Below, piece by piece: positions 33,239 to 41,664 of a stretch of 64,000 nucleotides of DNA. How positions within the stretch are numbered: position 1 is the first letter of the stretch; every line of letters starts with the position of its first letter. Source of the DNA: Bacillus sp. X1(2014). GTDB lineage: Bacteria; Bacillota; Bacilli; Bacillales_B; DSM-18226. The position numbers and the translations under genes are program-made. Below the pieces are notes generated by a model. That model searched no databases and was not told where the DNA came from. It saw nothing but the letters and a program-made list of their open reading frames with translations. The stretch is taken from contig NZ_VEED01000010.1 in NCBI RefSeq assembly GCF_007678255.1, forward strand, positions 1 to 64,000, read 5' to 3'.

Positions 33239-34369
33239 ATGAATTTTAGCCGAGATTTTAATAAAGACCCATTTATCGTTATTTGGGAACTCACTAGAGC
33301 TTGCCAATTAAAGTGCCTGCACTGCCGTGCGGATGCCCAGTATAGAAGAGATCCACGTGAACTATCGTTTGAAGAAGGAAAAAATTTAATTGATCAAATA
33401 TATGAAATGAACAATCCAATGCTAGTTTTTACAGGCGGGGACCCGTTGATGAGAGAAGATGTTTTTGAAATTGCAAAATATGCAGTCGAAAAAGGTGTAC
33501 GGGTATCAATGACGCCAAGTGCGACACCGAATGTAACCAAAGAAGCTATTGAAAAGGCGAAAGAAGTAGGTCTAGCACGTTGGGCATTTAGTATTGATGG
33601 TCCCAAAGCCGAGATTCATGATCATTTTAGAGGAACGGCTGGTTCCTTCGACCTTACCATGGAAAAAATAAAATATTTGCATGAGGTTGGGTTACCTATT
33701 CAAATAAATACGGTAATTTCCCGTTACAATATTGACTATCTTAATGAAATGGCAAAAATGGTAGAGGATTTAGGCTGCGTGTTATGGAGTGTCTTTTTCC
33801 TAGTTCCAACAGGAAGAGGTCAAGAATCGGATATGATTTCTCCTGTTCAACATGAAAAAGTCTTCAGATGGTTATATGATTTAAGTAAACGGGTTTCTTT
33901 TGATATCAAAACGACAGAAGCAATGCACTACCGTCGGGTTGTGATTCAAAAAAAAATGCGTGAAGCAAAAGAAACAACTGATGAAATCGAATATTTAAGT
34001 GCTTTAACAGAAAAAGGATTAACAGGCTCCATTGACGGATTGGGACGAGCTCCAAAAGGTGTTAATGATGGAAATGGATTTGTGTTTATCTCCCATATTG
34101 GGGATGTATATCCAAGTGGACTACTACCAGTTAAAGCGGGTAATATTCGTGAAACCCCATTAGTAGAAATTTACCGAGAATCACCAATATTTAAATCATT
34201 AAGGAACCCTGACCTCTTTAAAGGAAAATGCGGTGTTTGTGAATTCCGTCATGTTTGCGGAGGATCAAGGTCAAGAGCCTATGCGATGACGGGAGATTAT
34301 CTGGAAAGCGAGCCATTCTGTGTTTATATCCCAAAAGCATTAAGAGAAAAGCAAGTACAGGAAAATTAG
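33239..34369 (+). CDS. Radical SAM/SPASM protein, TIGR04053-like
   Basis: 376 residues. The radical SAM cluster is Cys22, Cys26, Cys29 (CQLKCLHC); GGDPLMR follows as the SAM-binding GGE-like motif. The C-terminal SPASM region holds CGVCEFRHVCGG and a late Cys in EPFCVY for auxiliary [4Fe-4S] clusters. It resembles heme-maturation radical SAM proteins (AhbD, NirJ) and the Bacillus family TIGR04053; the reaction is unknown. AGGAGG precedes the ATG. A perfect Fnr box drives it, so it is an anaerobic-condition protein. Confidence 0.8.
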   Translation: MNFSRDFNKDPFIVIWELTRACQLKCLHCRADAQYRRDPRELSFEEGKNLIDQIYEMNNPMLVFTGGDPLMREDVFEIAKYAVEKGVRVSMTPSATPNVTKEAIEKAKEVGLARWAFSIDGPKAEIHDHFRGTAGSFDLTMEKIKYLHEVGLPIQINTVISRYNIDYLNEMAKMVEDLGCVLWSVFFLVPTGRGQESDMISPVQHEKVFRWLYDLSKRVSFDIKTTEAMHYRRVVIQKKMREAKETTDEIEYLSALTEKGLTGSIDGLGRAPKGVNDGNGFVFISHIGDVYPSGLLPVKAGNIRETPLVEIYRESPIFKSLRNPDLFKGKCGVCEFRHVCGGSRSRAYAMTGDYLESEPFCVYIPKALREKQVQEN

Positions 34370-34377
34370 AAAAATAG

Positions 34378-34412
34378 TACAAGGCTGCCCCATTTTTGTG
34401 GGACAGCCTTGT
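34378..34412 (+). terminator. Hairpin after the radical SAM gene
   Basis: CAAGGCTG-CCCCA pairs with TGGG-CAGCCTTG around TTTTTG; the T-tract is weak, so it may be a processing hairpin or weak terminator. Confidence 0.5.
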
Positions 34413-34438
34413 CAGAATCGTTAATTAAGGAAAATAAA

Positions 34439-34462
34439 AATAGGATGGCTTCCCATCCTATT
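34439..34462 (-). terminator. Terminator of the first fnr paralogue
   Basis: On the minus strand AATAGGATGG pairs with CCATCCTATT, followed by TTTATTTT; it overlaps the stop codon. Confidence 0.75.
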
Positions 34463-35156
34463 CAATATTGCAATAGACTGCAGAACAATTTTCACAATCT
34501 ATTTCATTTTTTAAGTATTGTAAATCCAAAATGGATATTTTCCCTTTTTTAACAGAAATGATTTTATCTTTTTTTAATTCGCTTAAAATTCGGTTGGTAC
34601 TTTCACGGGATGTACCGCAGAAATTAGCCAGTTCTTGGTTTGTAAGCGGAAGGTCAATGAGGATTCCGTTATCTTTTTGAATACCATAACTATTTGACAT
34701 ACGGATAAGAGTTGAAAATAGTGCCCCGCGTTTCCCATTTAGGACAAGATCGCGAAACTTTGTTTGCGTTTTACGGAAATGATCACTCATCCATTTCATG
34801 AATTCAAAGGCAAGTTTACTATTTTGAAATATTTCGCTTTCAATTACATCTTTTTTTATTGCAACCACTTCTCCTTCTTCAAGAACCATTGCACTTAATA
34901 AATACCTAGGATTATCCGTAAAAAGGGTTAATTCTCCGCAAATATCATTTTCTCCACAAATTCTTAACGAAAGTTCACGACCATCTGATGTGATTTTACT
35001 AATTTGAACTTTTCCAGAAATGATAATGTAAAGTTCTTCGGCAACCATTCCTTCTTGAAATAAAAAGCTTCCTCTTTCACTTTTAAATTTCCGATCTGCA
35101 AATCTAAGTAATTCTTTTATTTCAATGGAATGAGTTGGTTTCATTGGTATTGTCAT
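34458..35156 (-). CDS. fnr: Fnr-type oxygen-sensing Crp/Fnr regulator (paralogue 1)
   Basis: 232 residues. An N-terminal cyclic-nucleotide-like domain (KSERGSFLFQEGMVAEELYIIISGKVQ) is followed by a dimer helix and a Crp-type winged helix (LTNQELANFCGTSRESTNRIL). The C-terminus has Cys221-X2-Cys224-X4-Cys229, the Bacillus Fnr arrangement where three C-terminal cysteines hold the [4Fe-4S] cluster, unlike the N-terminal ligands of E. coli FNR. ATG 35156 is chosen because GAGGTG lies 6 nt upstream. It faces moaA. A second Fnr lies 5.5 kb downstream. Confidence 0.88.
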   Translation of the reverse strand: MTIPMKPTHSIEIKELLRFADRKFKSERGSFLFQEGMVAEELYIIISGKVQISKITSDGRELSLRICGENDICGELTLFTDNPRYLLSAMVLEEGEVVAIKKDVIESEIFQNSKLAFEFMKWMSDHFRKTQTKFRDLVLNGKRGALFSTLIRMSNSYGIQKDNGILIDLPLTNQELANFCGTSRESTNRILSELKKDKIISVKKGKISILDLQYLKNEIDCENCSAVYCNIE

Positions 35157-35358
35157 TGGATTCACCTCTACGCATCATTTTAATAACCATTTATTTTCTA
35201 ATCTTCATGATTTGTTTGTTAGTAATATTTTATCTTATTAGAAGTCATAAAATAGAAGTAAACAATGACAATATAGTGAAAACTTGTGCGGACCTAAAAG
35301 TATTTCTTGATTGGCAAACTTCTGCTAAGATAAGACTTATAGTAATAAGTATTGTGAT

Positions 35359-35401
35359 AGTGAATAATGTAACAGTCTTTTTTATGAATTACTGATACAC
35401 T
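35359..35401 (+). promoter_or_regulatory. Probable Fnr-dependent promoter of moaA
   Basis: AGTGA-ATAATG-TAACA (35359-35374) deviates at one position from the symmetric WGTGA-N6-TCACW site. A TACACT -10 at 35396-35401 gives the same centre-to-minus-10 spacing as the perfect sites in this region. Confidence 0.5.
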
Positions 35402-35438
35402 TAAGATAGGTTCCTTAAAAATAATGGAGTTGAGATTA

Positions 35439-36455
35439 ATGGAAAAAACCATTATTAAAGATAAATTAAATAGACCCTTGCATGATTTAAGGATTTCTGT
35501 AATCGACCGATGCAATTTCCGCTGCCAATACTGTATGCCAGCAGATCAATTCGGGCCTGATTTTGAATTTCTTCCAAAAAGCGCTTTGCTGTCATACGAG
35601 GAGATTGAACGCCTTGCGAAAATTTTTGTTAGTTTGGGAGTGGAAAAAATTCGCCTAACTGGGGGAGAGCCTCTTCTTCGTAAGGATTTGCCTATTCTTG
35701 TTAAAAAACTTTCAGTTATTGAGGATTTGCACGATATCGGATTAACGACTAACGGTGTGCTCCTGCCGAAATTAGCAAAAGAGTTAAAGGAAGCTGGTCT
35801 TAAACGCGTTAATGTCAGCCTTGATACTTTGAACGATGAACTCTTTGGGGAGATTAACGGTCGCGGAGTAGGCACTGGACCTGTATTGGAGGGCATTGAA
35901 GCCGCCAAACAAGCTGGACTTGGGGTCAAAATTAATATGGTTGTAAAAAAAGGTCTAAATGATACTGAAATCATTCCAATGGCAGAATATTGCAAAGAAA
36001 ATGGACTAGAGTTGCGTTATATTGAATTTATGGACGTTGGCTCTACAAATGGCTGGAAAATGGATGATGTCATTACAAAAAAACAGATTTATTATCTATT
36101 AAAAGAACGATTTGAACTCGAGCCAGTCGATCCTGCCTATTATGGGGAAGTAGCAAAACTGTATCGTTATAAGGATAAAGATGTGAATGTTGGGTTCATT
36201 ACATCTGTATCTGAGTCGTTTTGCACAAGCTGTACACGCTCTCGTTTATCAGCCAATGGTCAGATTTTTACTTGTTTATTTAATGGGAATGGGCATGATA
36301 TTCGAAACTTTATGAGAAATGGTGCCACTGATGAAGAAATCCGGGCACGAGTGACTGCGATTTGGAATGGTCGAGATGATCGATATTCAGACGAAAGAAC
36401 TGCAGAAACGTACAAAAATCGAAAAAAAATAGAAATGTCTTATATTGGCGGTTAA
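35439..36455 (+). CDS. moaA: GTP 3',8-cyclase MoaA
   Basis: 338 residues. First step of molybdopterin synthesis (GTP to 3',8-cH2GTP, with MoaC). The radical SAM cluster is Cys25, Cys29, Cys32 (CNFRCQYC) with LTGGEPLLR; the second C-terminal cluster has CTSC and a later Cys in IFTCLF. The C-terminal Gly-Gly needed for activity is present (SYIGG). ATG 35439 is preferred to an ATG 15 nt upstream because GGAG lies 9 nt from it. The pathway serves nitrate reductase-type Mo enzymes and the tungsten AOR. Confidence 0.93.
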   Translation: MEKTIIKDKLNRPLHDLRISVIDRCNFRCQYCMPADQFGPDFEFLPKSALLSYEEIERLAKIFVSLGVEKIRLTGGEPLLRKDLPILVKKLSVIEDLHDIGLTTNGVLLPKLAKELKEAGLKRVNVSLDTLNDELFGEINGRGVGTGPVLEGIEAAKQAGLGVKINMVVKKGLNDTEIIPMAEYCKENGLELRYIEFMDVGSTNGWKMDDVITKKQIYYLLKERFELEPVDPAYYGEVAKLYRYKDKDVNVGFITSVSESFCTSCTRSRLSANGQIFTCLFNGNGHDIRNFMRNGATDEEIRARVTAIWNGRDDRYSDERTAETYKNRKKIEMSYIGG

Positions 36456-36485
36456 ACTCTCTTCATCAGAAGAGAGTTTTTTTAC
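36454..36485 (+). terminator. Terminator of moaA
   Basis: AAACTCTCTT pairs with AAGAGAGTTT, followed by T residues. Confidence 0.8.
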
Positions 36486-36490
36486 AGATG

Positions 36491-36519
36491 AAAAACAGCC
36501 TGGGATTGTACAGGCTGTT
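36491..36519 (-). terminator. Terminator of ric
   Basis: AACAGCCTG pairs with CAGGCTGTT on the minus strand, followed by TTTTCATC. Confidence 0.65.
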
Positions 36520-36529
36520 GTTTTTATCG

Positions 36530-37225
36530 TTAAATATATCTTGGAAATAGTATGTTGTTTTCAAGATGCACATGCATAAAAGTTAATCCTTCTAAGGCCT
36601 CTAAACGTGCATAAACTAGACGATACGTACCACAAGCATCTAAAGGGAGGGTAAAGTCAGAGGTAACAGCACGAATTTTCCTTAAAATTTCTCCAGCTTG
36701 ATCATGTTCTTTTTCTAATTCAACAATCATTGCAATAGCTTCTTCACGGTTCTCGACAGTTCCATCTGCCAGCTGCTTAATTAAAGGAAATACAACAGCT
36801 TCCTCTTTTGCCATATGTTCCATCAATTCTTTTTTGAATTCATAAAAGAGTTCATTCACCTGTAATAATTCTGGGTGGTTATCACCGTGAACACGTGATA
36901 CTTTTGTTACGTATGGACTAAGCATTGTTAATTCCTCTTCTGATACACGATGGTAATTGGAGATGACATGATTAATTATCGTAGTTGAATCAGAATTAGT
37001 CCAAACTTCAACGTTTTTTTCGGCGTTTTCATATGTTTCAAATACTTTTTTTAATTCCTCTAATAAAGTATCGAGGTTAAGATTATTTTGAGTGACAGCA
37101 GTTGCTAATGGAATGTTACCTCCACAGCAAAAATCAATCCTGTTCTTTTTAAAAACATCACTTGTTTTTGGTAATTCATTTACAATATCTTTAACTAATG
37201 ATTCTGCAGTAATAGTGAAACTCAT
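36530..37225 (-). CDS. ric: Iron-sulfur cluster repair di-iron protein Ric (ScdA/YtfE)
   Basis: 231 residues. An N-terminal ScdA domain (residues 1-60, FCCGG motif: KKNRIDFCCGGNIPL) is followed by a hemerythrin-like di-iron domain with multiple His/Glu ligands (SNYHRVSEEE, VHGDNHPEL, MEHMAKEEAVVFP, KEHDQAGE, FMHVHLENNILFPR). Repairs Fe-S clusters damaged by nitric oxide or oxidants. ATG 37225 has AAGGAGG 9 nt upstream. An Fnr box at -41.5 implies anaerobic induction, sensible where nitrite or NO respiration occurs. Divergent from moeA. Confidence 0.9.
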   Translation of the reverse strand: MSFTITAESLVKDIVNELPKTSDVFKKNRIDFCCGGNIPLATAVTQNNLNLDTLLEELKKVFETYENAEKNVEVWTNSDSTTIINHVISNYHRVSEEELTMLSPYVTKVSRVHGDNHPELLQVNELFYEFKKELMEHMAKEEAVVFPLIKQLADGTVENREEAIAMIVELEKEHDQAGEILRKIRAVTSDFTLPLDACGTYRLVYARLEALEGLTFMHVHLENNILFPRYI

Positions 37226-37271
37226 CGTATATTTCCTCCTTAAAAAAATCCTGTTGAGTAAATCTACGTTA

Positions 37272-37314
37272 ATCATAATTTATAAAAGCAAAAAATTAGG
37301 TGACCTGAATCACA
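37272..37314 (-). promoter_or_regulatory. Fnr-activated promoter of ric
   Basis: On the minus strand TGTGA-TTCAGG-TCACC (37314-37299) is followed by TATGAT (37277-37272), again with the box centre 29.5 bp from the first -10 base, putting it at about -41.5. Confidence 0.7.
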
Positions 37315-37357
37315 CATTCGATATGATTTACATTTTTATGTCTGAATTCCTTTAAAT

Positions 37358-37400
37358 TGTGACATTTGATATATTGTTATGTTTCTAATAAGCTTATAAT
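37358..37400 (+). promoter_or_regulatory. Candidate Fnr half-site promoter of moeA
   Basis: TGTGA at 37358-37362 is a perfect left half-site; the right half (ATATA) is poor. TATAAT at 37395-37400 has exactly the spacing seen in the other Fnr promoters here. Confidence 0.45.
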
Positions 37401-37462
37401 GAAGGGGATTCAATGATTATTGGTACATATCAAAAATAGATATAGGTTTATGGCAGGAGTTG

Positions 37463-38734
37463 ATGAATTTGTTTGAGAGAAGAAAACCGATTCCAATTGG
37501 AGAAGCGGTCCAAAAAATTATGGAATATCAATTAGAGGGTGTAACTGAACATATTTCAATAAATGAGAGCTATGGCCGTTTTTTATCAAAAGACTTAATC
37601 GCTACAAGCGATGTTCCTCATTTTGATCGGGCTCCCTACGATGGCTTTGCTGTCAGGTCAATCGATACCCGTGATGCCTCACAAACGAATATCGTTGAGT
37701 TTGAAGTTGTCGATCATATTGGTGCTGGAATGGTTTCAACAAAAGTAATTGGTGCGTTCCAAGCTGTAAGAATTATGACTGGAGCGATGATGCCAGAGGG
37801 TACAGACGCAGTGGTTATGTTCGAACTTGCACAGGGATACGAAAAGAATGGAATTCCCTATATGTCAATTAAACGCAGCTTTAAAAAAGGTGATAATGTT
37901 TCATTCAGTGGAGAGGATGCCAAGCAAGGTGAAGTCTTGGTTAGAAAAGGGACGTTAATCAATCCTGGGATACAAGCCATGCTTGCGACATTTGGATATG
38001 AACAAGTAGCCGTAGCCAAAAAACCTCTTGTTGGTTTATTTGCTACAGGGACGGAACTGTTAGAGGTGAACGAACCCCTAGTTCCTGGGAAAATTCGTAA
38101 CAGTAATTCCCATATGATTGCAGCGCAGATAGAAAGAGCCGGAGGGATGGTCCGATATTTTGGCAAGCTTCCTGATGAGTTTGATACTTGCTTTGAAGCA
38201 GTGAAAAATGCTTTAAACGATGTTGACTTGTTAATTACAACCGGCGGGGTTTCAGTGGGTGATTTTGATTATCTGCCGGCTATTTATGAAAAGCTTGGTG
38301 CCGAGGTTTTCTTTAATAAAGTTGCCATGCGGCCTGGAAGTGTGACGACCGTGGCACAGTATAATCGTAAGCTTCTATTTGGGCTTTCGGGAAATCCATC
38401 AGCATGTTATGTCGGGTTTGAATTGTTTGCCCGCCCAATCATCCGAAGAATGCTTTTTTCAGAAAAACCGCATCTTCGAATTGAAAAGGCACTATTAGAG
38501 GCGGATTTTCCTAAAGCCAATCCATTTACTAGGTTTGTTCGAAGTTCAACGTTTATTGATGCGGGAAGACTAAAGGCCACACCGAGTGGACTTGACAAGT
38601 CTAACATCATTATGAGCCTTTCAGGGGCTAATTCATTAATGATTCTTCCAGGCGGAACTAGAGGCTATGCAGCTGGCAGTGAAGTCGATGTCCTTCTGCT
38701 TGAAGATCAAGTTGGTAGTGAATGGCCTTGGTAA
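37463..38734 (+). CDS. moeA: Molybdopterin molybdenumtransferase MoeA
   Basis: 423 residues. Inserts molybdate into adenylylated molybdopterin. Domains: an extended N-terminal region with FDRAPYDGFAVRS, the RIMTGAMMPEGTDAVVM block, a MogA-like domain with LLITTGGVSVGDFDYLP and MRPGSVTT, GLSGNPSACYVGFELF, and a C-terminal beta domain ending GSEVDVLLL. Start: ATG 37463 has GGAG only 3 nt upstream; TTG 37469 has ideal 9-nt spacing and would begin MFERRKPIP, as B. subtilis MoeA does, so TTG is a real alternative. mobB overlaps its end. Confidence 0.92.
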   Translation: MNLFERRKPIPIGEAVQKIMEYQLEGVTEHISINESYGRFLSKDLIATSDVPHFDRAPYDGFAVRSIDTRDASQTNIVEFEVVDHIGAGMVSTKVIGAFQAVRIMTGAMMPEGTDAVVMFELAQGYEKNGIPYMSIKRSFKKGDNVSFSGEDAKQGEVLVRKGTLINPGIQAMLATFGYEQVAVAKKPLVGLFATGTELLEVNEPLVPGKIRNSNSHMIAAQIERAGGMVRYFGKLPDEFDTCFEAVKNALNDVDLLITTGGVSVGDFDYLPAIYEKLGAEVFFNKVAMRPGSVTTVAQYNRKLLFGLSGNPSACYVGFELFARPIIRRMLFSEKPHLRIEKALLEADFPKANPFTRFVRSSTFIDAGRLKATPSGLDKSNIIMSLSGANSLMILPGGTRGYAAGSEVDVLLLEDQVGSEWPW

Positions 38735-39270
38735 CTCCTGTCATCTTTCAAGTGGTCGGTTATCAAAATAGTGGAAAGACAACAATCACTTCAAAGTTGA
38801 TTAACCTGTTAGCAGAAAAAGGGGTAAAAACAGTTACCATAAAGCACCACGGACATGGTGGCAGACCAGAATATCTACCGCTGAAAGATACAGAAAAACA
38901 TGTAAAGGCAGGAGCACTTGCATCAATCGTCGAAGGAAATGGAAGTTTACTCCTCCAAGCAGAAAACCATTATTATTCACTTGAAGACCAGATTGAGTTG
39001 ATGACATTTTTTCAGCCAGATGTGATTTTAATCGAAGGATACAAACTAGAGTCTTTTCCAAAGTTGCTGTTATTAAGAGATGAAAATGACCTTTCTTTAT
39101 TAAAAAGCGTGTCCAATATTGCTGCAATTGTATACTGGAAAGCTAAAATGGATAAGGTACTCACGTTGAAAACCAATATTCCTTGTTTTCATATAGATGA
39201 TAAAAGGGCGATAACTTGGACTTTGAAATTACTTCAAGAGCTTGTTCATAAAATGGATCAAAAAAGTTAA
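38722..39270 (+). CDS. mobB: Molybdopterin-guanine dinucleotide biosynthesis adaptor MobB
   Basis: 182 residues. P-loop GTPase-like protein with Walker A GYQNSGKTT near residues 13-21, then KHHGHGG and DVILIEGYKLE. MobB assists MobA in forming the guanine dinucleotide form of Moco used by nitrate reductase and formate dehydrogenase. It overlaps moeA by 13 nt, so the pair is one operon. A terminator follows. Confidence 0.9.
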   Translation: MALVTPVIFQVVGYQNSGKTTITSKLINLLAEKGVKTVTIKHHGHGGRPEYLPLKDTEKHVKAGALASIVEGNGSLLLQAENHYYSLEDQIELMTFFQPDVILIEGYKLESFPKLLLLRDENDLSLLKSVSNIAAIVYWKAKMDKVLTLKTNIPCFHIDDKRAITWTLKLLQELVHKMDQKS

Positions 39271-39285
39271 GAAGATGTCACAAAG

Positions 39286-39309
39286 AGAAGGCGAAGGCCT
39301 TCTTTTTTA
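39286..39309 (+). terminator. Terminator of moeA-mobB
   Basis: AGAAGGC pairs with GCCTTCT (loop GAAG), followed by T residues. Confidence 0.8.
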
Positions 39310-39317
39310 TGGAATTA

Positions 39318-39360
39318 TGTGATGTGTTTCACTTATTTTTTTGCTTAACTAGCTTATATT
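39318..39360 (+). promoter_or_regulatory. Fnr-activated promoter of the ywiC-like gene
   Basis: TGTGA-TGTGTT-TCACT (39318-39333) is a perfect Fnr box; TATATT at 39355-39360 puts it at about -41.5. Confidence 0.8.
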
Positions 39361-39390
39361 TAGGCTAGTCAGGAAAAAGGAGTGAAAATA

Positions 39391-40119
39391 ATGAAGTTAT
39401 TTTTACCGAAGCAACATGGTGCATGGGCAATGCTAATCATCCCTTTTTGGCTTGGTGTCATTAAGGGAGGATTCATTTGGCAACATATCCCGTTTTTCAT
39501 CGGCTGGCTCTTGTTATACTTGGCAACCTATCCGATGCTCCTCTTATTTAAAAGAAAAAAAATCTCTTTTTATACAAAATGGACTCTTTTATATATGATT
39601 CCATCGTTATTATTTTTACTTTTTCCTTTGTTAGAAAGACCATCAATTATATATTTTGGCCTTCTGATGCTGCCATTTTTTATGATAAATGCTTTTTATA
39701 CTTCAAAGAATCAAGACCGGGCGTTTATGAATGATCTCAGTGCTGTTTTTGCCTTTTCAATTGCCGGATTAGCAAGCAGTTATTTAACAAATGGGGAAAT
39801 AAACTTCGAGACACTTGTTTTCACCTTTTTAACATCAGTCCTATTTTTTGTTGGATGTACCTTTTATGTAAAAACAATGATTAGGGAAAAGAAGAACACC
39901 CAATTTAAATGGATTTCATGGTTTTACCATATTATGTTAGTGATTTCTTGCTTTGGTTTAGGTGTTTGGATTGTTGCATTAGCATTTATCCCTAGTTTAC
40001 TAAGAGCGATTGTTTTTTATGGCAGGTCATTATCCCCGAAACAAATTGGCATTTACGAAATCATTAATTCCGCGATATTCTTTACGATATCAGCTATTCA
40101 AATAGGCTTATTAACATAA
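39391..40119 (+). CDS. ywiC: YwiC-like membrane protein
   Basis: 242 residues with about seven or eight membrane helices. Starts MKLFLPKQHGAWAMLIIPF; the PKQHGAW motif is the YwiC family hallmark. In B. subtilis ywiC lies by narK-fnr. ATG 39391 is chosen because AAGGAG lies 8 nt upstream; an in-frame GTG nine bases earlier is in the ribosome-site region. A perfect Fnr box drives it. Function unknown; it may act in anaerobic respiration or cofactor prenylation, since the fold recalls UbiA-like proteins, but that is speculative. Confidence 0.8.
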   Translation: MKLFLPKQHGAWAMLIIPFWLGVIKGGFIWQHIPFFIGWLLLYLATYPMLLLFKRKKISFYTKWTLLYMIPSLLFLLFPLLERPSIIYFGLLMLPFFMINAFYTSKNQDRAFMNDLSAVFAFSIAGLASSYLTNGEINFETLVFTFLTSVLFFVGCTFYVKTMIREKKNTQFKWISWFYHIMLVISCFGLGVWIVALAFIPSLLRAIVFYGRSLSPKQIGIYEIINSAIFFTISAIQIGLLT

Positions 40120-40144
40120 AAAATCGGTCAAATGACTGATTCAG

Positions 40145-40182
40145 ATTGTCGAGAAAGGGAACTTTTCTCGGCAATTTTTTTC
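40145..40182 (+). terminator. Terminator of the ywiC-like gene
   Basis: ATTGTCGAGAAA pairs with TTTCTCGGCAAT, followed by six T. Confidence 0.8.
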
Positions 40183-40224
40183 TTTATCTGAAACAATTTT
40201 TTGATTTTGTCCATGCTATTGGGC

Positions 40225-40356
40225 CTGTTGATTTCCGCTCCGGGCACTCGCTTTCCGCGGGGAGGTCCTGGAGCCTCCTCGGCGCAATGGCGCCTGCGGG
40301 GTCTCCAGTGACCTCTATATCCCGTAGGAGTTGAGTGTCCTCCGCTCCAATCAACA
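40225..40356. repeat. Full-length Bacillaceae intergenic repeat (about 130 bp)
   Basis: Bounded by TGTTGATT and AATCAACA, with GC-rich interior including TTTCCGCGGGGAGG, GGCGCAATGGCGCC and CCTCCGCTCC. This is the dispersed palindromic repeat seen in many Bacillus relatives. It lies in the 582-bp gene-free region between ywiC and fnr2. No coding capacity is supported. Confidence 0.75.
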
Positions 40357-40562
40357 TGGTGTCAAATCAACCCAAGCATTGCCACACACTTTTGCTACCC
40401 TAATTAAATATGTTGTGATCTTTATTATATTTTTGCAGGCTACAATAAGAAGAACCTTTCATTCATCTTTAAAGATATATTTATATTCCATTTGGTTAGA
40501 TTCTTTTGGCTTAAAAATTGAATTATTATAATATATTGAGTTGCAGATCTTTATTAATACAC

Positions 40563-40602
40563 CTGTTGATTGGAGCGAAGCACCTGGAGCGCAAATCAAC
40601 AG
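40563..40602. repeat. Miniature copy of the same repeat
   Basis: CTGTTGATT at 40563-40571 and AATCAACAG at 40594-40602 are perfect 9-bp inverted ends; between them GGAGCG and GGAGCGC are retained from the full element, in inverse orientation. It looks like an internal deletion derivative. Between the copies (40357-40562) is AT-rich sequence with nothing recognisable. Confidence 0.65.
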
Positions 40603-40701
40603 ACTTGTCGCAAAGTCTAAATATTAAAATAAAAAGGCTATCGAAAGTTTCGATAACCTGAAAATTGGTCAAATGACCGATTTTTTTCGCCTAAAGGATA
40701 C

Positions 40702-41394
40702 CTAATCCACTTTACAGATTTCTACTGGACAGTCCTCACAATCGATTTCCCTTTTTAAATAGTCCAAATCATGAATGGTAATCGTGCCCTTCTCGATGGA
40801 TACAATTCCGTTCTTTCGTAAATCGCTTAACAAGCGATTTACAACTTCGCGTGAAGTACCGCAAAAATTTGCTAACTCCTGATTGGTTAATGGCAGCTCG
40901 ATTAATATTCCTTTATTGGTTTTAATTCCATAACTATTGGTAATTCGAATAAGTGTAGAGTATAAAGCTCCTTTTTTACCATGAAGCACCAAATCACGAA
41001 ACTTAGTTTGGGTTTTTCGATATTGTTGGCTCATCCACTTGATGAATTCGAAAGAAAGTGATATATTTTGCGAAAGTTTTTCTTCGAGCGTATCTTTCAT
41101 AATAACAGCTACCTCACCGCTCTCAACAACACGAGCACTTAATAAATATCGTGAAGAAGGGGAGAATAAGTTTAACTCACCGACAAAATCACCACGCGAG
41201 CACATTCTTAATGTGAGTTCTCTCCCATCAGGAATGATTTTGCTGATTTGAAGAATTCCACTTTGTACTATGTACAATTCATCAGCTGTAGATCCTTCCT
41301 GAAATAGAAAAGTACCTTTTTCAACTTTCTTTATATGGTGAACTGTATCAAAAAGATGGGACAGTGTTACCGGCATTTCTCTTACTGACTGCAT
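40702..41394 (-). CDS. fnr: Fnr-type oxygen-sensing Crp/Fnr regulator (paralogue 2)
   Basis: 230 residues, closely similar to the other Fnr in this window throughout. Sensor domain VEKGTFLFQEGSTADELYIVQSG, and helix-turn-helix LTNQELANFCGTSREVVNRLL with the same recognition stem GTSRE. C-terminal ligands are Cys219-X2-Cys222-X4-Cys227. ATG 41394 is preferred over the ATG two codons upstream because GGTGG lies 8 nt away. It is monocistronic and no Fnr box is visible upstream. Which paralogue is the orthologue of B. subtilis Fnr cannot be told here. Confidence 0.87.
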   Translation of the reverse strand: MQSVREMPVTLSHLFDTVHHIKKVEKGTFLFQEGSTADELYIVQSGILQISKIIPDGRELTLRMCSRGDFVGELNLFSPSSRYLLSARVVESGEVAVIMKDTLEEKLSQNISLSFEFIKWMSQQYRKTQTKFRDLVLHGKKGALYSTLIRITNSYGIKTNKGILIELPLTNQELANFCGTSREVVNRLLSDLRKNGIVSIEKGTITIHDLDYLKREIDCEDCPVEICKVD

Positions 41395-41664
41395 ACTCAT
41401 AACCACCTTTAAAGGTACGAAAATTTGATTTAAAAAATTGACAGTCAAGGTTGGATTTACAAGATAATACTATAATTATATTGTTAACAAAGAATAATTA
41501 GCAATAAATGAGCAATAAGTTCATACAATCGTCATAACTTCGTGCCGACTTTGTTTATTTCTTAGGAAATAATGTCGAATAGTATGGGAATTTGTAAGAA
41601 ATGCCAATAATGACAGAGCCTGAAACGGAAATAATAACATTGTGAAGAAAAGGAGGGAAAAAGA

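Noticed and set aside
35135..35395. 86-codon plus-strand frame with hydrophobic residues opposite the start of fnr1
   Set aside because: It begins inside the antisense of fnr1, has no ribosome site, and its hydrophobicity follows AT-rich intergenic sequence that holds the moaA promoter.
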